NCBI GenBank assembly: GCA_963727415.1
Contig: CAVSGF010000002.1
Span: 372,001-436,000, forward strand
Length of the DNA: 64,000 nucleotides
DNA from: DASQPR01 sp963727415
GTDB lineage: Bacteria > Actinomycetota > Actinomycetes > Mycobacteriales > Micromonosporaceae
Reading direction: 5' to 3'
Shown: one piece after another, positions 29,393 through 38,190 of the stretch
Numbering within the stretch: the first letter of the stretch is position 1
Layout: each line of letters opens with the position of its first letter
Notes under the pieces: generated by a model
What the model saw: the letters and a program-made list of their open reading frames with translations, nothing else
Told to the model about the DNA's origin: nothing
The model's database searches: none
Translations under genes and position numbers: made by a program

Positions 29393-30799
29393 ATGGCGCG
29401 TGTGCTGACTCCCCGGGCGGACGACTTTCCCCGCTGGTACCAGGATGTGATCACCAAGGCCGAGCTGGCCGACAATGGCCCGGTCCGCGGCACCATGGTG
29501 ATTCGCCCGACCGGTTATGCCATCTGGGAACGCATGGTCGCCGACATGGACCTGCGGATCAAGGCGGCGGACGCGCAGAACGCCTACTTCCCGCTGTTCA
29601 TCCCGGAGAATTACTTGCACCGCGAGGCGGAGCATGTCGAGGGCTTCTCGCCCGAGTTGGCGGTGGTCACCCACGGCGGCGGCAAACAACTCGCCGAGCC
29701 GGTGGTGGTCCGTCCGACCAGCGAGACCGTGATCGGCGAGTTCATGGCCAAGTGGGTGTCCAGCTACCGGGATCTGCCGCTGCTGCTCAACCAGTGGGCG
29801 AACGTGGTGCGCTGGGAGATGCGGCCGCGCGTCTTTCTACGTACCAGCGAGTTCCTTTGGCAAGAGGGACACACCGCGCACGCCGACGAGGCCGATGCCC
29901 GCGATTACGCCCGTCGCATCCTGCACGACGTCTATGAGGACTTCATGCGCAGCGTGCTCGCGATCCCGGTGGTGGTGGGCCGGAAGACGGTACGCGAGCG
30001 GTTCGCCGGCGCGACCAGCACGTACACGCTTGAGGGCATGATGGGCGACGGCAAGGCGCTGCAGATGGGCACGTCGCACGAGCTGGGCCAGAACTTCGCC
30101 CGCGCCTTCGACATCGCCTACACGAGCAAGGAGGGCACGGTCGAGCACGCCTGGACCACCTCCTGGGGCACATCGACCCGCATGGTCGGTGGCCTGATCA
30201 TGTGCCACGGCGATGACAACGGCTTGCGCGTACCGCCGGTGCTGGCCCCGATCCAGGCTCAGGTCATGGTCGTCAAGGACGGCGACGGCGTGATGTCGGC
30301 GGCGGCCAAGGTCCGTGACGCGCTGAAGGGAGCCGGGGTCCGGGCCGGGTTCGATGACCGGGTGGACACCGCGTTCGGGCGGCGGGCTGTCGACGCCGAG
30401 TTGAAGGGCTATCCGGTACGCGTTGAGATCGGTCCCCGCGACCTCGCCGACGGCAACGTGACGGTGGTCCGGCGGATCAGCGGCACCAAGGAGTCGGTAA
30501 AGATCGACGACGCCGTGACCGCGGTCCGGACCGCGCTCGACGAGGGCCAGAAGGCGCTGTACGACGAGGCACTCGCGCGGCGCGAGGCCAGGACCGTCGA
30601 CGCGGGCACCCTGGACGAGGCGATCGAGGCGTCCCAGACTGGCTGGGCACGCATCCCCTGGGACAAGGTCGGTGTGGAGGGCGAGGCGAAGCTGAACGCT
30701 CAGGCGTTGACGGTTCGTTGCCTGGTTCGCTCCGACGGCTCGGTGCCGGACACGGACGACGAGCCCGGCATGGTCGCCGTGATCGGCCGTTCCTACTGA
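29393..30799 (+). CDS. proS: Prolyl-tRNA synthetase (archaeal/eukaryal-type, class II)
   Basis: 468 residues. Class II motif 2 is RWEMRPRVFLRTSEFLWQEG and motif 3 is GLIMCHGDDNGLRVPP. No INS editing insertion is present, and the C-terminal extension ends with a Tyr (GRSY). These define the short archaeal-type ProRS also found in actinobacteria. It charges tRNA-Pro. The frame is intact over 1.4 kb, in contrast with neighbouring conserved genes. Confidence 0.96.
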   Translation: MARVLTPRADDFPRWYQDVITKAELADNGPVRGTMVIRPTGYAIWERMVADMDLRIKAADAQNAYFPLFIPENYLHREAEHVEGFSPELAVVTHGGGKQLAEPVVVRPTSETVIGEFMAKWVSSYRDLPLLLNQWANVVRWEMRPRVFLRTSEFLWQEGHTAHADEADARDYARRILHDVYEDFMRSVLAIPVVVGRKTVRERFAGATSTYTLEGMMGDGKALQMGTSHELGQNFARAFDIAYTSKEGTVEHAWTTSWGTSTRMVGGLIMCHGDDNGLRVPPVLAPIQAQVMVVKDGDGVMSAAAKVRDALKGAGVRAGFDDRVDTAFGRRAVDAELKGYPVRVEIGPRDLADGNVTVVRRISGTKESVKIDDAVTAVRTALDEGQKALYDEALARREARTVDAGTLDEAIEASQTGWARIPWDKVGVEGEAKLNAQALTVRCLVRSDGSVPDTDDEPGMVAVIGRSY

Positions 30800-30806
30800 C
30801 CCCGGC

Positions 30807-30905
30807 GCGATGAACCGGCTCGCCGTGCATGACCGGCCTCCAGCGCATGATTGGCCCCCGCGCATGACGCGCCTCCGGCGCATGACCGGCCTTCAGCGCG
30901 TGATC
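30807..30905 (+). repeat. About 18-bp degenerate tandem repeat after proS
   Basis: Five to six diverged copies of a unit like GCGCATGACCGGCCTCCA start within 10 bp of the proS stop and run to about 30,905. Confidence 0.7.
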
Positions 30906-31007
30906 ACCGATTGCGGTAACTAGCGGCGTTATACCGCAGTAGACGACCGCGATCGGCGATCATGAGCCGAGTACGCGATATGTGACTGCCCGAGGCGGCT
31001 AGAGTCG

Positions 31008-31673
31008 ATGACCATGCGGTTCGAGCCGGGACAATTCACGCCGGGACAATTCACGCCGGGACAGATCGTGGTACGCAGGCACTTTCAGCACGACCTGCTG
31101 TCCCGGGTATGGGTCGGTCGCGTGGCGGCCGATGACGAGCACGGCGTCTGGATGTGGGTCGACTCCGGTTCGGCGCACCGTGATTTGGGCAGCGCCGACG
31201 GCCGGCACCTGCGGGCGGTCGACTTCGCCGAGTGGCCGGCCATCGAGAAGGCGTACGACGAACGCCCGTGGGGTGGTCGGGTGCTGATGTTCCATCCCCG
31301 CCAGGGCGATTACTCGGTGTGGATGTTCTTCACCGACGATCTCCGCCTTCGGCACTGGTACGTCAACCTTGAACGTCCCGCGGTGCGCTGGGAGCACGGT
31401 CTCGACACCGTTGACTATGACCTTGACGTGGTGGTGGATCCCGACCTCGCGTGGCGATGGAAGGACGAGGAGGAGTTCGTCGAGCGCCTGGCGTACCCGT
31501 TCTACTGGGTCGACGACGAGGCCGCCGTGCGTGCGGAGGGCGAGCGCCTGATCAAGCTGGCCGAGGCCGGCCAGTTCCCGTTCGACGGGACGATGACCGA
31601 GTTCCGCCCGGACCGGGCCTGGGATCCGGTGACTGAGATGCCGGACTGGTGGAACGCGCCGCGTGCCTGGTAG
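31008..31673 (+). CDS. DUF402-domain protein (copy 1)
   Basis: 221 residues. The DUF402 core runs from about residue 85: VLMFHPRQGDYSVWMFF, WYVNLERPAVRWEHG, DYDLDVVVDPDLAWRWKDEEEF. DUF402 proteins include nucleotide phosphatases and RNA-associated domains; this subgroup is uncharacterised. The N-terminus contains a triplicated PGQFT motif. A paralogue lies at 33254-33883. The frame is intact. Confidence 0.82.
   Translation: MTMRFEPGQFTPGQFTPGQIVVRRHFQHDLLSRVWVGRVAADDEHGVWMWVDSGSAHRDLGSADGRHLRAVDFAEWPAIEKAYDERPWGGRVLMFHPRQGDYSVWMFFTDDLRLRHWYVNLERPAVRWEHGLDTVDYDLDVVVDPDLAWRWKDEEEFVERLAYPFYWVDDEAAVRAEGERLIKLAEAGQFPFDGTMTEFRPDRAWDPVTEMPDWWNAPRAW
31017..31065 (+). repeat. 15-bp tandem repeat in the DUF402 gene start
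   Basis: Unit CCGGGACAATTCACG occurs twice with a partial third copy, encoding PGQFTPGQFTPGQ. The paralogue has a single PGQ at the same place, so this is a local expansion. Confidence 0.85.
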
Positions 31674-31688
31674 CCGGGGCGTCCTGCG

Positions 31689-31970
31689 ATGAGGCTGATC
31701 GTGTCGACGCAGATGACCGTCGACGGCGTGATCGACCAGACCGACCGGTGGTTCACCGGCAACGCCGACCACAGCCGCCGCAACTACGAGGAACTGCGTG
31801 CCGCGGACGCGCTCCTGCTCGGCCGCGTGACCTACGAGGGGCTGGCCCGTGTGTGGCAAGGCAGGTCTGGTTGACGAAATCCGGCTGGGCGTCCATCCGA
31901 CGGTCTTCCGTACAGGCGGCGTGGGCCCGGCTTCTGGATCTCACATGGACCCCACTGTTAAGCTCCGGCT
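31689..31970 (+). pseudogene. RibD/DHFR-like reductase remnant with internal deletion
   Basis: The first 55 codons read MRLIVSTQMTVDGVIDQTDR...LLLGRVTYEGLARVW, the N-terminus of the RibD C-terminal/dihydrofolate-reductase-like family. About 10 bp later a second frame reads GLVDEIRLGVHPTV, the late beta-strand of the same family. The roughly 80 residues normally between them are missing, and no C-terminal part follows. It therefore looks like a decayed gene rather than an indel error. Confidence 0.7.
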
Positions 31971-32020
31971 CCCCCTGAGTTCCTGGAGCTCGGTCGCTTC
32001 GAGTGTGGTGAGGACGCTTC

Positions 32021-33199
32021 GTGCGGATAGCGAGATTTGCCCTAGCACTGGCCGTTATGGCGTTGCCGACATTGCTGGTAGCGACCCCCGCGCACGCCGA
32101 TGGCGTCAACCTGACCGTGACGTCCGCGACGTGGACTCCGCAAATCGGTTCGGTCCAGAGCGCCGCGTCCGAGTGGGTCCGGCTCACGCTGCCGAATATG
32201 GGCATCAAGATCCACGTTACGACGACCGTGCCCGGCGGCGTGTATGCCAGCTACAACGCTGGAGGCGGCATCTACTGCACCGCCGACAGCGACTCCTCGT
32301 TCACATGCGTTACCACGGCAAGCCCATCCGGAGACCCTGCCGGCATCCAGTTGTTCTACCACTCGTCGCCAATCATCCGGGCGCTCGGCGAGAAGGCCTC
32401 AGCCGACTACACCACGACGGCGACGGTCGTCGGGACCGGAGAGACCGCGACGTCCCAGTATCACGTCCGGCCGAAGGCCGACTGGCAGATCGGATACACG
32501 AACATCCAGGGCCTGTCGAGCACCGAGTTCGAAATCATGACCAATGCTCTCAGCCGCGGTCCGAGCGGAGGTTCGGCGGCGATGACCGTAACCGGCTTCC
32601 GAACCCGGTCACCCAAGCCCTTGCCGGCGGGCTGCAAGTGGTCCGGCGCGCTGGCCGTCACGTGCAAGTACTCCGGGGATGCGAGCCAGGATCTGACGAG
32701 CGTCGCGGAGATACCGATCGTCGCCGGCGAGCGCGGTTGCTCGTACCAGATAAAGGTGGCCGGGGTCTATCCGGACCCCAAGCCGTCGAACAACAGCAAG
32801 ACGGTCCGCGGCTCGGGTCCATGCGGCTCGAGCGGCACGTCGACGGCCACGCCGACTCCGAAACCGACGACCACTAACGCGGGCGGCTCCGGCGGTACGG
32901 CCTCGGGCGGTACGGGCTCCGGCAGCACCTCGACGCCCGCGCCATCACCGGTTGCCTCCGTCTCGTCCGCGCCCACCGCGACCGCGACGCCTGTTGCATC
33001 CACGCCCGTCGCGTCTACGACCGGGGACGTGGTGGCGGCGGCGCAATCGCCGATGGCGCTAGCGGCGAGCAGCCGTACGTCGGGTGGTAGCGGGCATACC
33101 GGCCTGATCGTGGGCCTGGCAGGCGCACTGCTGGTTGCCGCGGGCGCGGGCGGGTTGTTCTGGATCCGGCGCCGAACTGCCGATACGGGCACCGTCTAG
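32021..33199 (+). CDS. Secreted, C-terminally membrane-anchored surface protein
   Basis: 392 residues. Signal peptide about 1-26 (ATPAHA), a beta-rich ectodomain to about residue 270 resembling DUF11/CARDB-like repeats (SNNSKTVRG), a long Ser/Thr/Pro/Gly stalk, then a membrane helix (GLIVGLAGALLVAAGAGGLFW) and RRR tail. There is no LPXTG motif. Function unknown. GTG start. It lies between two DUF402 paralogues. Confidence 0.8.
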   Translation: MRIARFALALAVMALPTLLVATPAHADGVNLTVTSATWTPQIGSVQSAASEWVRLTLPNMGIKIHVTTTVPGGVYASYNAGGGIYCTADSDSSFTCVTTASPSGDPAGIQLFYHSSPIIRALGEKASADYTTTATVVGTGETATSQYHVRPKADWQIGYTNIQGLSSTEFEIMTNALSRGPSGGSAAMTVTGFRTRSPKPLPAGCKWSGALAVTCKYSGDASQDLTSVAEIPIVAGERGCSYQIKVAGVYPDPKPSNNSKTVRGSGPCGSSGTSTATPTPKPTTTNAGGSGGTASGGTGSGSTSTPAPSPVASVSSAPTATATPVASTPVASTTGDVVAAAQSPMALAASSRTSGGSGHTGLIVGLAGALLVAAGAGGLFWIRRRTADTGTV

Positions 33200-33253
33200 G
33201 TTGACGGCGGCCGCTATCGTCGGGCCGGTCCGCGACTGCCACGGGGAGGCTCG

Positions 33254-33883
33254 ATGCGGTTCACACCTGGGCAGACCGTGCTCCGGCGGTACTTCGTTGG
33301 CGATCGGCTCACGTTCATCAACGTTGTCCGGGTGATCGCCGATGACGAGCGGGGACTCAGGTTGTGGTGGCCTGCCGGCGCGTCGTACTGGCGGATGATC
33401 GACGTCCGTGGCCGTACCCATCACGACGTCGCCCTTCACGACATGGACTCGCCACGCCTGACCGAACTGACGTGGGAAGGCGCGGACGTGCTGGTGTTCG
33501 TGCCGCCGCGGGCCGCGTTCTCGGTCTGGTGGTTTTTCGATCCGGAAACCAAGATCTTTAAGAACTGGTACGGCAATCTTGAGGTTCCGTACGTCCGGTG
33601 GGATGGCGGAGTCGACAGCAGCGATCAAGCGCTGGACGTCCTGGTCGCTGCGGATGGCCGGTGGCGACTCAAGGACGTGGATGAGTTCGAAGCACGAATC
33701 GGGCAACCGGGCTACTGGACCGCGTCGGCCGCCGCTGAGGTTCGGGCCGAGGCCGAGCGGCTGGGCAAGATCGCCGATGCGCGCGAGTTCCCGTTCGACG
33801 GCACATGGTGTGACTTCCGGCCGGATCCGGACTGGTCGGTGCCGGTTCGGCCGGACGGCTGGGACGCGCCCCGAGCGTACTGA
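33254..33883 (+). CDS. DUF402-domain protein (copy 2)
   Basis: 209 residues, paralogous with 31008-31673 along the full length: PGQTVLRRYF, VLVFVPPRAAFSVWWFF, WYGNLEVPYVRWDGG, LDVLVAADGRWRLKDVDEFE, FPFDGTWCDFRPD and the ending WDAPRAY (copy 1 ends WNAPRAW). The divergence is high, so the duplication is old. Function unknown. Confidence 0.82.
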   Translation: MRFTPGQTVLRRYFVGDRLTFINVVRVIADDERGLRLWWPAGASYWRMIDVRGRTHHDVALHDMDSPRLTELTWEGADVLVFVPPRAAFSVWWFFDPETKIFKNWYGNLEVPYVRWDGGVDSSDQALDVLVAADGRWRLKDVDEFEARIGQPGYWTASAAAEVRAEAERLGKIADAREFPFDGTWCDFRPDPDWSVPVRPDGWDAPRAY

Positions 33884-33986
33884 TCGACCGACCTGGTCGA
33901 CGTGCGACGCCGGGCCGCGACTTATCGGCTTTTGCGCGCTCCGTGTTCCACAAACGCGACATTTCGCCTCGCCGACGTAGCAAAAG

Positions 33987-34568
33987 CTAAAAGCTCGGCG
34001 TCGCTGTGTCGATATTCCGGCCGTGACGGGCGTGCCGGGTACGCCGGGCAATCGCTCGGCACATCTCGGCGAGGATCACGTTCGCTCCGGCGATCAGCGT
34101 CAGGAACCCGGCCACGACTCCAGCCGCGACCGACGGGTGCGAACCAAAAAAGGCAATCAGAGCCAGCAAGACGGCGCTGGCGGCATAGAGGTAGCTGTCG
34201 ACCGCCGCGACCGTGGCGAGCCAGTGGGTCAAGCCCGAAAGGCAGCGGCGCTCCGGCCGGATGATGATTGCCAGCGCGGCGCCGGCCAAGACGGCGGCCG
34301 CGAAGACGGCGCAGTCGAGAACCCAGACCCAGTCGGTTGAGAGGTGCGCGACCGCTATCAGTGCCACCGGGCCAAGCGTGGGCGCGAGGATGCCATACGT
34401 GATGACGAAACCGGTGACTCGGACCAGGATCGCGATCGTGAGCGCGCCGGCCATCAAGCGGTTGGCGGGCTCGGCCAAGTCCGCCTCGAATGGATCCGGA
34501 ACATCGTCGTCGGCGAACCGCCGCCACCGGGCATCGAGTTCGGCATCGTGAGACCAGTCGGTGCTCAT
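33987..34568 (-). CDS. Four-helix integral membrane protein
   Basis: 193 residues with about four hydrophobic segments (starting near 40, 75, 110 and 140) and a basic C-terminus (RRTRHARHGR). No family recognised. Its ATG overlaps the upstream gene's stop by 4 bp, so the two are a translationally coupled pair. Confidence 0.7.
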   Translation of the reverse strand: MSTDWSHDAELDARWRRFADDDVPDPFEADLAEPANRLMAGALTIAILVRVTGFVITYGILAPTLGPVALIAVAHLSTDWVWVLDCAVFAAAVLAGAALAIIIRPERRCLSGLTHWLATVAAVDSYLYAASAVLLALIAFFGSHPSVAAGVVAGFLTLIAGANVILAEMCRAIARRTRHARHGRNIDTATPSF

Positions 34569-34954
34569 CGGCCCGCCGTCGCGCGCCATGCATGCCGGGC
34601 GATCGCGAAGACCCCGGCGTTCAATAGGAGCACACCGAGCCAGGGAACCGACCGGAGGCCAGACTCGATCATGCCCATCACCGAAGGCACGCTGACCGTG
34701 CCCAGGTAGCAGATCGCCGACCCGGCAATGGCCGCTGCCCATCCATGGATGGCGCCGGAAGATCGAGCGCTCGCCGCACCGACGATCATCGCGACCAGCA
34801 GGACCGTCTCGGTCACCAGCGAGATGAATAGAAATCCGGCGCCGGCGCCGAACCAGACAGCCGGGTTGGCGCCGATTACCGGCCCGAACCACCCGTAGGT
34901 CAGAAGCGCTACCGGCAGCCGGATAGGCGGCAGCACGACAGCGAGTGCCTTCAT
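34565..34954 (-). CDS. Small integral membrane protein
   Basis: 129 residues, about four hydrophobic segments. ATG 34954 is chosen because GGAG lies about 6 nt before it; two further in-frame ATGs exist upstream (34996, 35023). No family recognised. First gene of a two-gene unit with 33987-34568, probably controlled by the palindromes at 35087-35138. Confidence 0.65.
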   Translation of the reverse strand: MKALAVVLPPIRLPVALLTYGWFGPVIGANPAVWFGAGAGFLFISLVTETVLLVAMIVGAASARSSGAIHGWAAAIAGSAICYLGTVSVPSVMGMIESGLRSVPWLGVLLLNAGVFAIARHAWRATAGR

Positions 34955-35086
34955 GGCGCTCCGTGCTGACTCCGGGACCGGTGCTGTCCCGATCATCGGG
35001 ACATTTCCGTTACGGACGTCCATGTAGCAGCAACATCGCCATGATCGTGACCTCCATCGTGGTGCGGCATCCGCCCCCAAGAGCTA

Positions 35087-35138
35087 TTAAGCGATCGCTC
35101 AAGACGAAAGTGTACGGCGAGTTTGAGCGTCCGCTCAA
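35087..35138. promoter_or_regulatory. Tandem operator-like palindromes TTRAGCG-N2-CGCTCAA
   Basis: Perfect palindrome TTGAGCG-TC-CGCTCAA at 35123-35138 and a copy with one mismatch at 35087-35102, centres 36 bp apart. Size and shape resemble TetR-type operators. They lie upstream of the minus-strand membrane pair and about 230 bp upstream of rpsP. No regulator gene is nearby. Confidence 0.6.
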
Positions 35139-35365
35139 GTGGATATCCCGTTAGGTCATCGCCGTGGTCGCCGCGCCGGCGCGGCGTTTCTGCTGGGCGA
35201 TTCGTGAACTCCCGAGGGGATCTGGCACAATAGGCAACTGGTATCCGGCGCGTGGCCGAGCCCTCTAACCCGGCGCGACGTCAGTCCACGAGTCACCGCA
35301 CCCCATCAACCCCACGATGGTGGGGCGGCATGCTCAGCTTTAAATACGTACAGGAGCGACTACAC

Positions 35366-35862
35366 GTGGCCGTCAAGATCCGGCTTCTGCGGATGGGCAA
35401 GATCCGCAACCCGCAGTACCGCATCGTCGTCGCCGACTCGCGCACCAAGCGCGACGGCAAGGCGATCGAGTTCATCGGCTTGTACCACCCGAAGGAGGAG
35501 CCCTCGCGCATCGAGGTCAACTCCGACCGGGTGCAGTACTGGCTCGGCGTCGGCGCGCAGCCGAGCGAGCCGGTCCAGCGCATCCTTGAGCGCACCGGCG
35601 ACTGGCAGAAGTTCAAGGGCCTGCCGGCACCGGAGCCCCTGAAGGTGGCCAAGGCAGCCGGTCGACCGCAAGGCGATCTACGAGGCCGAGGCTCAGGCCG
35701 CGGCAGGCGTTGCCGCCACCGAGTCGGCGAAGCCGGCCAAGAAGGCGGACAAGGCCAGCAAGAAGTCCGAAAAGTCTGAAGAAGTCCGAAGCCAAGGCCG
35801 AGGCCGCGGCGGAGGCTACGACCGAGGAGTCGGCCAGTGCCGACGCCGGCGCCGAAGCCTGA
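35366..35862 (+). CDS. rpsP: 30S ribosomal protein S16 (two +1 indels)
   Basis: About 164 residues: the S16 core (AVKIRLLRMGKIRNPQYRIV, then RIEVNSDRVQYWLGVGAQPS) plus the long Lys/Ala/Glu tail usual in actinobacteria. Extra bases near 35,663 (GGT-C-GAC) and 35,778 (AAG-T-CTG) shift the frame in the tail; removing them gives KAIYEAEAQAAAG and KKSEAKAEAAAE up to TGA 35,860. The GTG start has AGGAG 9-13 nt upstream. First gene of the rpsP-khpA-rimM-trmD-rplS operon. Confidence 0.94.
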
Positions 35863-36097
35863 CAGCACGCTCCGGCCCGCGCTGGAGCACCTCGTCAAGG
35901 GCATCGTCGAGCACCCGGATGACGTGCGCGTCCGGATGATCGATGGGCGTCGCGGCCAGCGCCTTGAGGTTCGCGTGCACCCGGACGATCTCGGAACCGT
36001 GATCGGTCGCGGTGGCCGGACCGCCAAGGCGCTACGCCAGGTGATCACCTCGATTGGCGGGCGTTCGGTTCGTGTCGACATCATCGACGCGCTCTGA
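35837..36097 (+). CDS. khpA: KH-domain RNA-binding protein KhpA
   Basis: 86 residues. A single KH domain with the GxxG loop in GTVIGRGGRTAKALR. KhpA pairs with KhpB and binds many transcripts. The GTG start lies within the last codons of rpsP, in a different frame (26-bp overlap). The position between rpsP and rimM is conserved. Confidence 0.93.
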   Translation: MPTPAPKPDSTLRPALEHLVKGIVEHPDDVRVRMIDGRRGQRLEVRVHPDDLGTVIGRGGRTAKALRQVITSIGGRSVRVDIIDAL

Positions 36098-36635
36098 GCA
36101 GTCGCGGCCGGACTACGTCGTCGTCGGTTCGGTCGTGCGTGCCCACGGCATTCGAGGCGAGGTCGTCATTTACGTGACGACCGACGAGCCGGAGGACCGT
36201 TTCGCCGTCGGGTCGGTGCTGGCCACCGACCCGACGGCGGCGGGTCCGCTGACGGTCGAGTCGATGCGCGTGCACACGTCCAGCGGTGCTGACCGGTTGC
36301 TGATCGGGTTCGACGGAATCGACGACCGGGACGCGGCCGAGCGCCTGAGGGGCGTCAAGCTGCTGGTCGATCCGGGCTCGATCGCCCCGACCGATGATCC
36401 GGACGAGTTCCACGATTTCCAGCTGATCGGGCTGCCGGTCGAGCTGGCCGCGAGCGGCGAGCAGGTGGGTCAGATCGCCAGGGTCAGCCATGGCCCAGGT
36501 GCGGACATGCTGATCGTCGGCCGCCCGGACGGCCGCCAGACGCTGATTCCATTCGTCAAGGCGATCGTGCCGGTGGTGGACCTCGACGCAGGGCGTGTCG
36601 CGATCACACCGCCCGAGGGCCTGCTGGACCTGTGA
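36072..36635 (+). CDS. rimM: 16S rRNA-processing protein RimM
   Basis: About 187 residues. The RimM N-domain starts VVGSVVRAHGIRGEVV; a PRC-barrel C-domain carries FHDFQLIGLPVE and TLIPFVKAIVPVVDLDAGRV. It assists S19 and 30S head assembly. GTG 36072 overlaps khpA by 26 bp; an in-frame ATG 18 bp earlier is possible. Confidence 0.94.
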   Translation: MSTSSTRSEQSRPDYVVVGSVVRAHGIRGEVVIYVTTDEPEDRFAVGSVLATDPTAAGPLTVESMRVHTSSGADRLLIGFDGIDDRDAAERLRGVKLLVDPGSIAPTDDPDEFHDFQLIGLPVELAASGEQVGQIARVSHGPGADMLIVGRPDGRQTLIPFVKAIVPVVDLDAGRVAITPPEGLLDL

Positions 36636-36642
36636 CGCGCTC

Positions 36643-37416
36643 ATGAAGATCGACGTCGTCACCGTCTTCCCGGAGTATCTGGAACCGTTGCGGTTGAGCT
36701 TGGTCGGAAAGGCGATCAGTACCGGCAAGATCGAGCTGCATGTCCACGATCTGCGGCAATGGACCCATGACGTGCACCGAACCGTTGACGACACACCCTA
36801 CGGCGGCGGTCCCGGCATGGTTATGCGACCGGAACCATGGGGCGAGGCGCTCGACGCGCTGACCACCTCCGAGACGCACCTGGTGGTGCCGACTCCGGCG
36901 GGCACTCCATTCACCCATGCCATGGCCGCCGAATTCGCCGTCGACGCCCACCTGATGTTCGCCTGCGGTCGGTACGAGGGCATCGATCAGCGGGTCCTGG
37001 ACCACGCCGGCGGCCGGATGCGGATCACCGAGGTGTCACTCGGCGACTACGTGCTCTTCGGTGGCGAGGTGGCGGTTCTGGTCATCGTGGAGGCGCTGGC
37101 TCGGCTCATCCCCGGCGTACTGGGTAATGCCGAGTCGCTCGCCGACGAGTCGCATACCGACGGGCTGCTGGAGACACCGGCCTACACCAAGCCCGCGCAA
37201 TGGCGCGGGCTGGAGGTTCCGGCCGTGCTGCGGTCCGGCGATCACGCCCGGATCGCGCGCTGGCGGCGAGATCAGGCCCTGGTACGTACCGCGCGGCGCC
37301 GTCCCGACCTGCTCTCGGCTGAGGCGCTGGTCAGTCGGGACGCACTCAGCCGGCGTGACGTCGCCGTGCTGACCGAGGCCGGATTTCCGGTACCGCCGCC
37401 AGATATGGCAAAGTAG
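36643..37416 (+). CDS. trmD: tRNA (guanine-N1)-methyltransferase
   Basis: 257 residues. SPOUT enzyme that makes m1G37 in tRNA. The trefoil knot is marked by DDTPYGGGPGMVMRPEP, FACGRYEGIDQRV and EVSLGDYVLFGGEVAVLVI. The C-terminus has TKPAQWRGLEVPAVLRSGDH. It starts 8 bp after rimM. The frame is intact. Confidence 0.97.
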   Translation: MKIDVVTVFPEYLEPLRLSLVGKAISTGKIELHVHDLRQWTHDVHRTVDDTPYGGGPGMVMRPEPWGEALDALTTSETHLVVPTPAGTPFTHAMAAEFAVDAHLMFACGRYEGIDQRVLDHAGGRMRITEVSLGDYVLFGGEVAVLVIVEALARLIPGVLGNAESLADESHTDGLLETPAYTKPAQWRGLEVPAVLRSGDHARIARWRRDQALVRTARRRPDLLSAEALVSRDALSRRDVAVLTEAGFPVPPPDMAK

Positions 37417-37446
37417 AGCAGTTGCGGTTCGTTGTGAGCCGCGGTC

Positions 37447-37526
37447 GTTTGGCCCAGATCGGGTGCTCCTGATCGGGCCAAACCTGCCGGTCTGTCTCCA
37501 CGGAGGCGTGCCGAGGATCCTCCGTG
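37447..37526 (+). promoter_or_regulatory. Two strong hairpins in the rplS leader
   Basis: GTTTGGCCC / GGGCCAAAC (37447-37455 with 37475-37483; inner GATC pairing extends it) and CACGGAGG / CCTCCGTG (37499-37506 with 37519-37526) lie in the 198-bp trmD-rplS gap. A ribosomal-protein leader or an attenuator is plausible. Confidence 0.5.
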
Positions 37527-37614
37527 CCGGTGAAATGCCGGGGGCGGAGATCAGCTTCGTTGACTGCTCGTCCCGGTCCACCCGAGGCGGGCCTATCTCC
37601 AAGGACACTTAGAG

Positions 37615-37971
37615 ATGAACCTCCTGGACGCGCTTGACGCCCAGTCCATCCGAACCGATGTGGCCGACTTCCGTGCGGGTGACACCCTCAAGGTGCACGC
37701 TCGCGTCGTCGAAGGTAACCGGTCCCGGGTTCAGATCTTTCAGGGCGTGGTGATCCGCCGCCAGGGCTCCGGCCTGCGCGAGACGTTCACCGTTCGTAAG
37801 ATCAGTTTTGGCGTCGGTGTCGAGCGGACCTACCCGGTCAACAGCCCGGCCATCGACCGGGTCGAGGTCGTGACCCGCGGCGACGTTCGCCGTGCCAAGC
37901 TCTACTACCTGCGCCAGCTGCGCGGTAAGAAGGCTAAGATCAAGGAGTTGCGGGAGAAGCCGGCCAGCTGA
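37615..37971 (+). CDS. rplS: 50S ribosomal protein L19
   Basis: 118 residues, full-length bL19. Characteristic stretches are RVQIFQGVVIRRQGSG, TFTVRKISFGVGVERTYPV and the Lys-rich end LRGKKAKIKELREKP. Last gene of the rpsP operon, closed by a terminator. Confidence 0.97.
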   Translation: MNLLDALDAQSIRTDVADFRAGDTLKVHARVVEGNRSRVQIFQGVVIRRQGSGLRETFTVRKISFGVGVERTYPVNSPAIDRVEVVTRGDVRRAKLYYLRQLRGKKAKIKELREKPAS

Positions 37972-37990
37972 TTCCCGCCAGCCGAGTATT

Positions 37991-38019
37991 GACGCCCCCG
38001 TGACCATCGCGGGGGCGTC
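37991..38019 (+). terminator. Intrinsic terminator after rplS
   Basis: Perfect 10-bp stem GACGCCCCCG / CGGGGGCGTC, 9-nt loop, then CTCGTTGTC. Well placed 20 bp after the L19 stop. Confidence 0.75.
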
Positions 38020-38190
38020 CTCGTTGTCACCGGCGCCGCAAGGTCACCCGTTACGGTGCCGTTTCAGTGTCGAATCGGCGACCGTACGATGACCGGAACG
38101 GGAATCTCGCCGGAAAATTGGGCGGGGGCGCGACGACAAATGTCCCGTTGCAGGCTCCCCAAAACCCGAATAGGGCTCTACGCTACGCCG

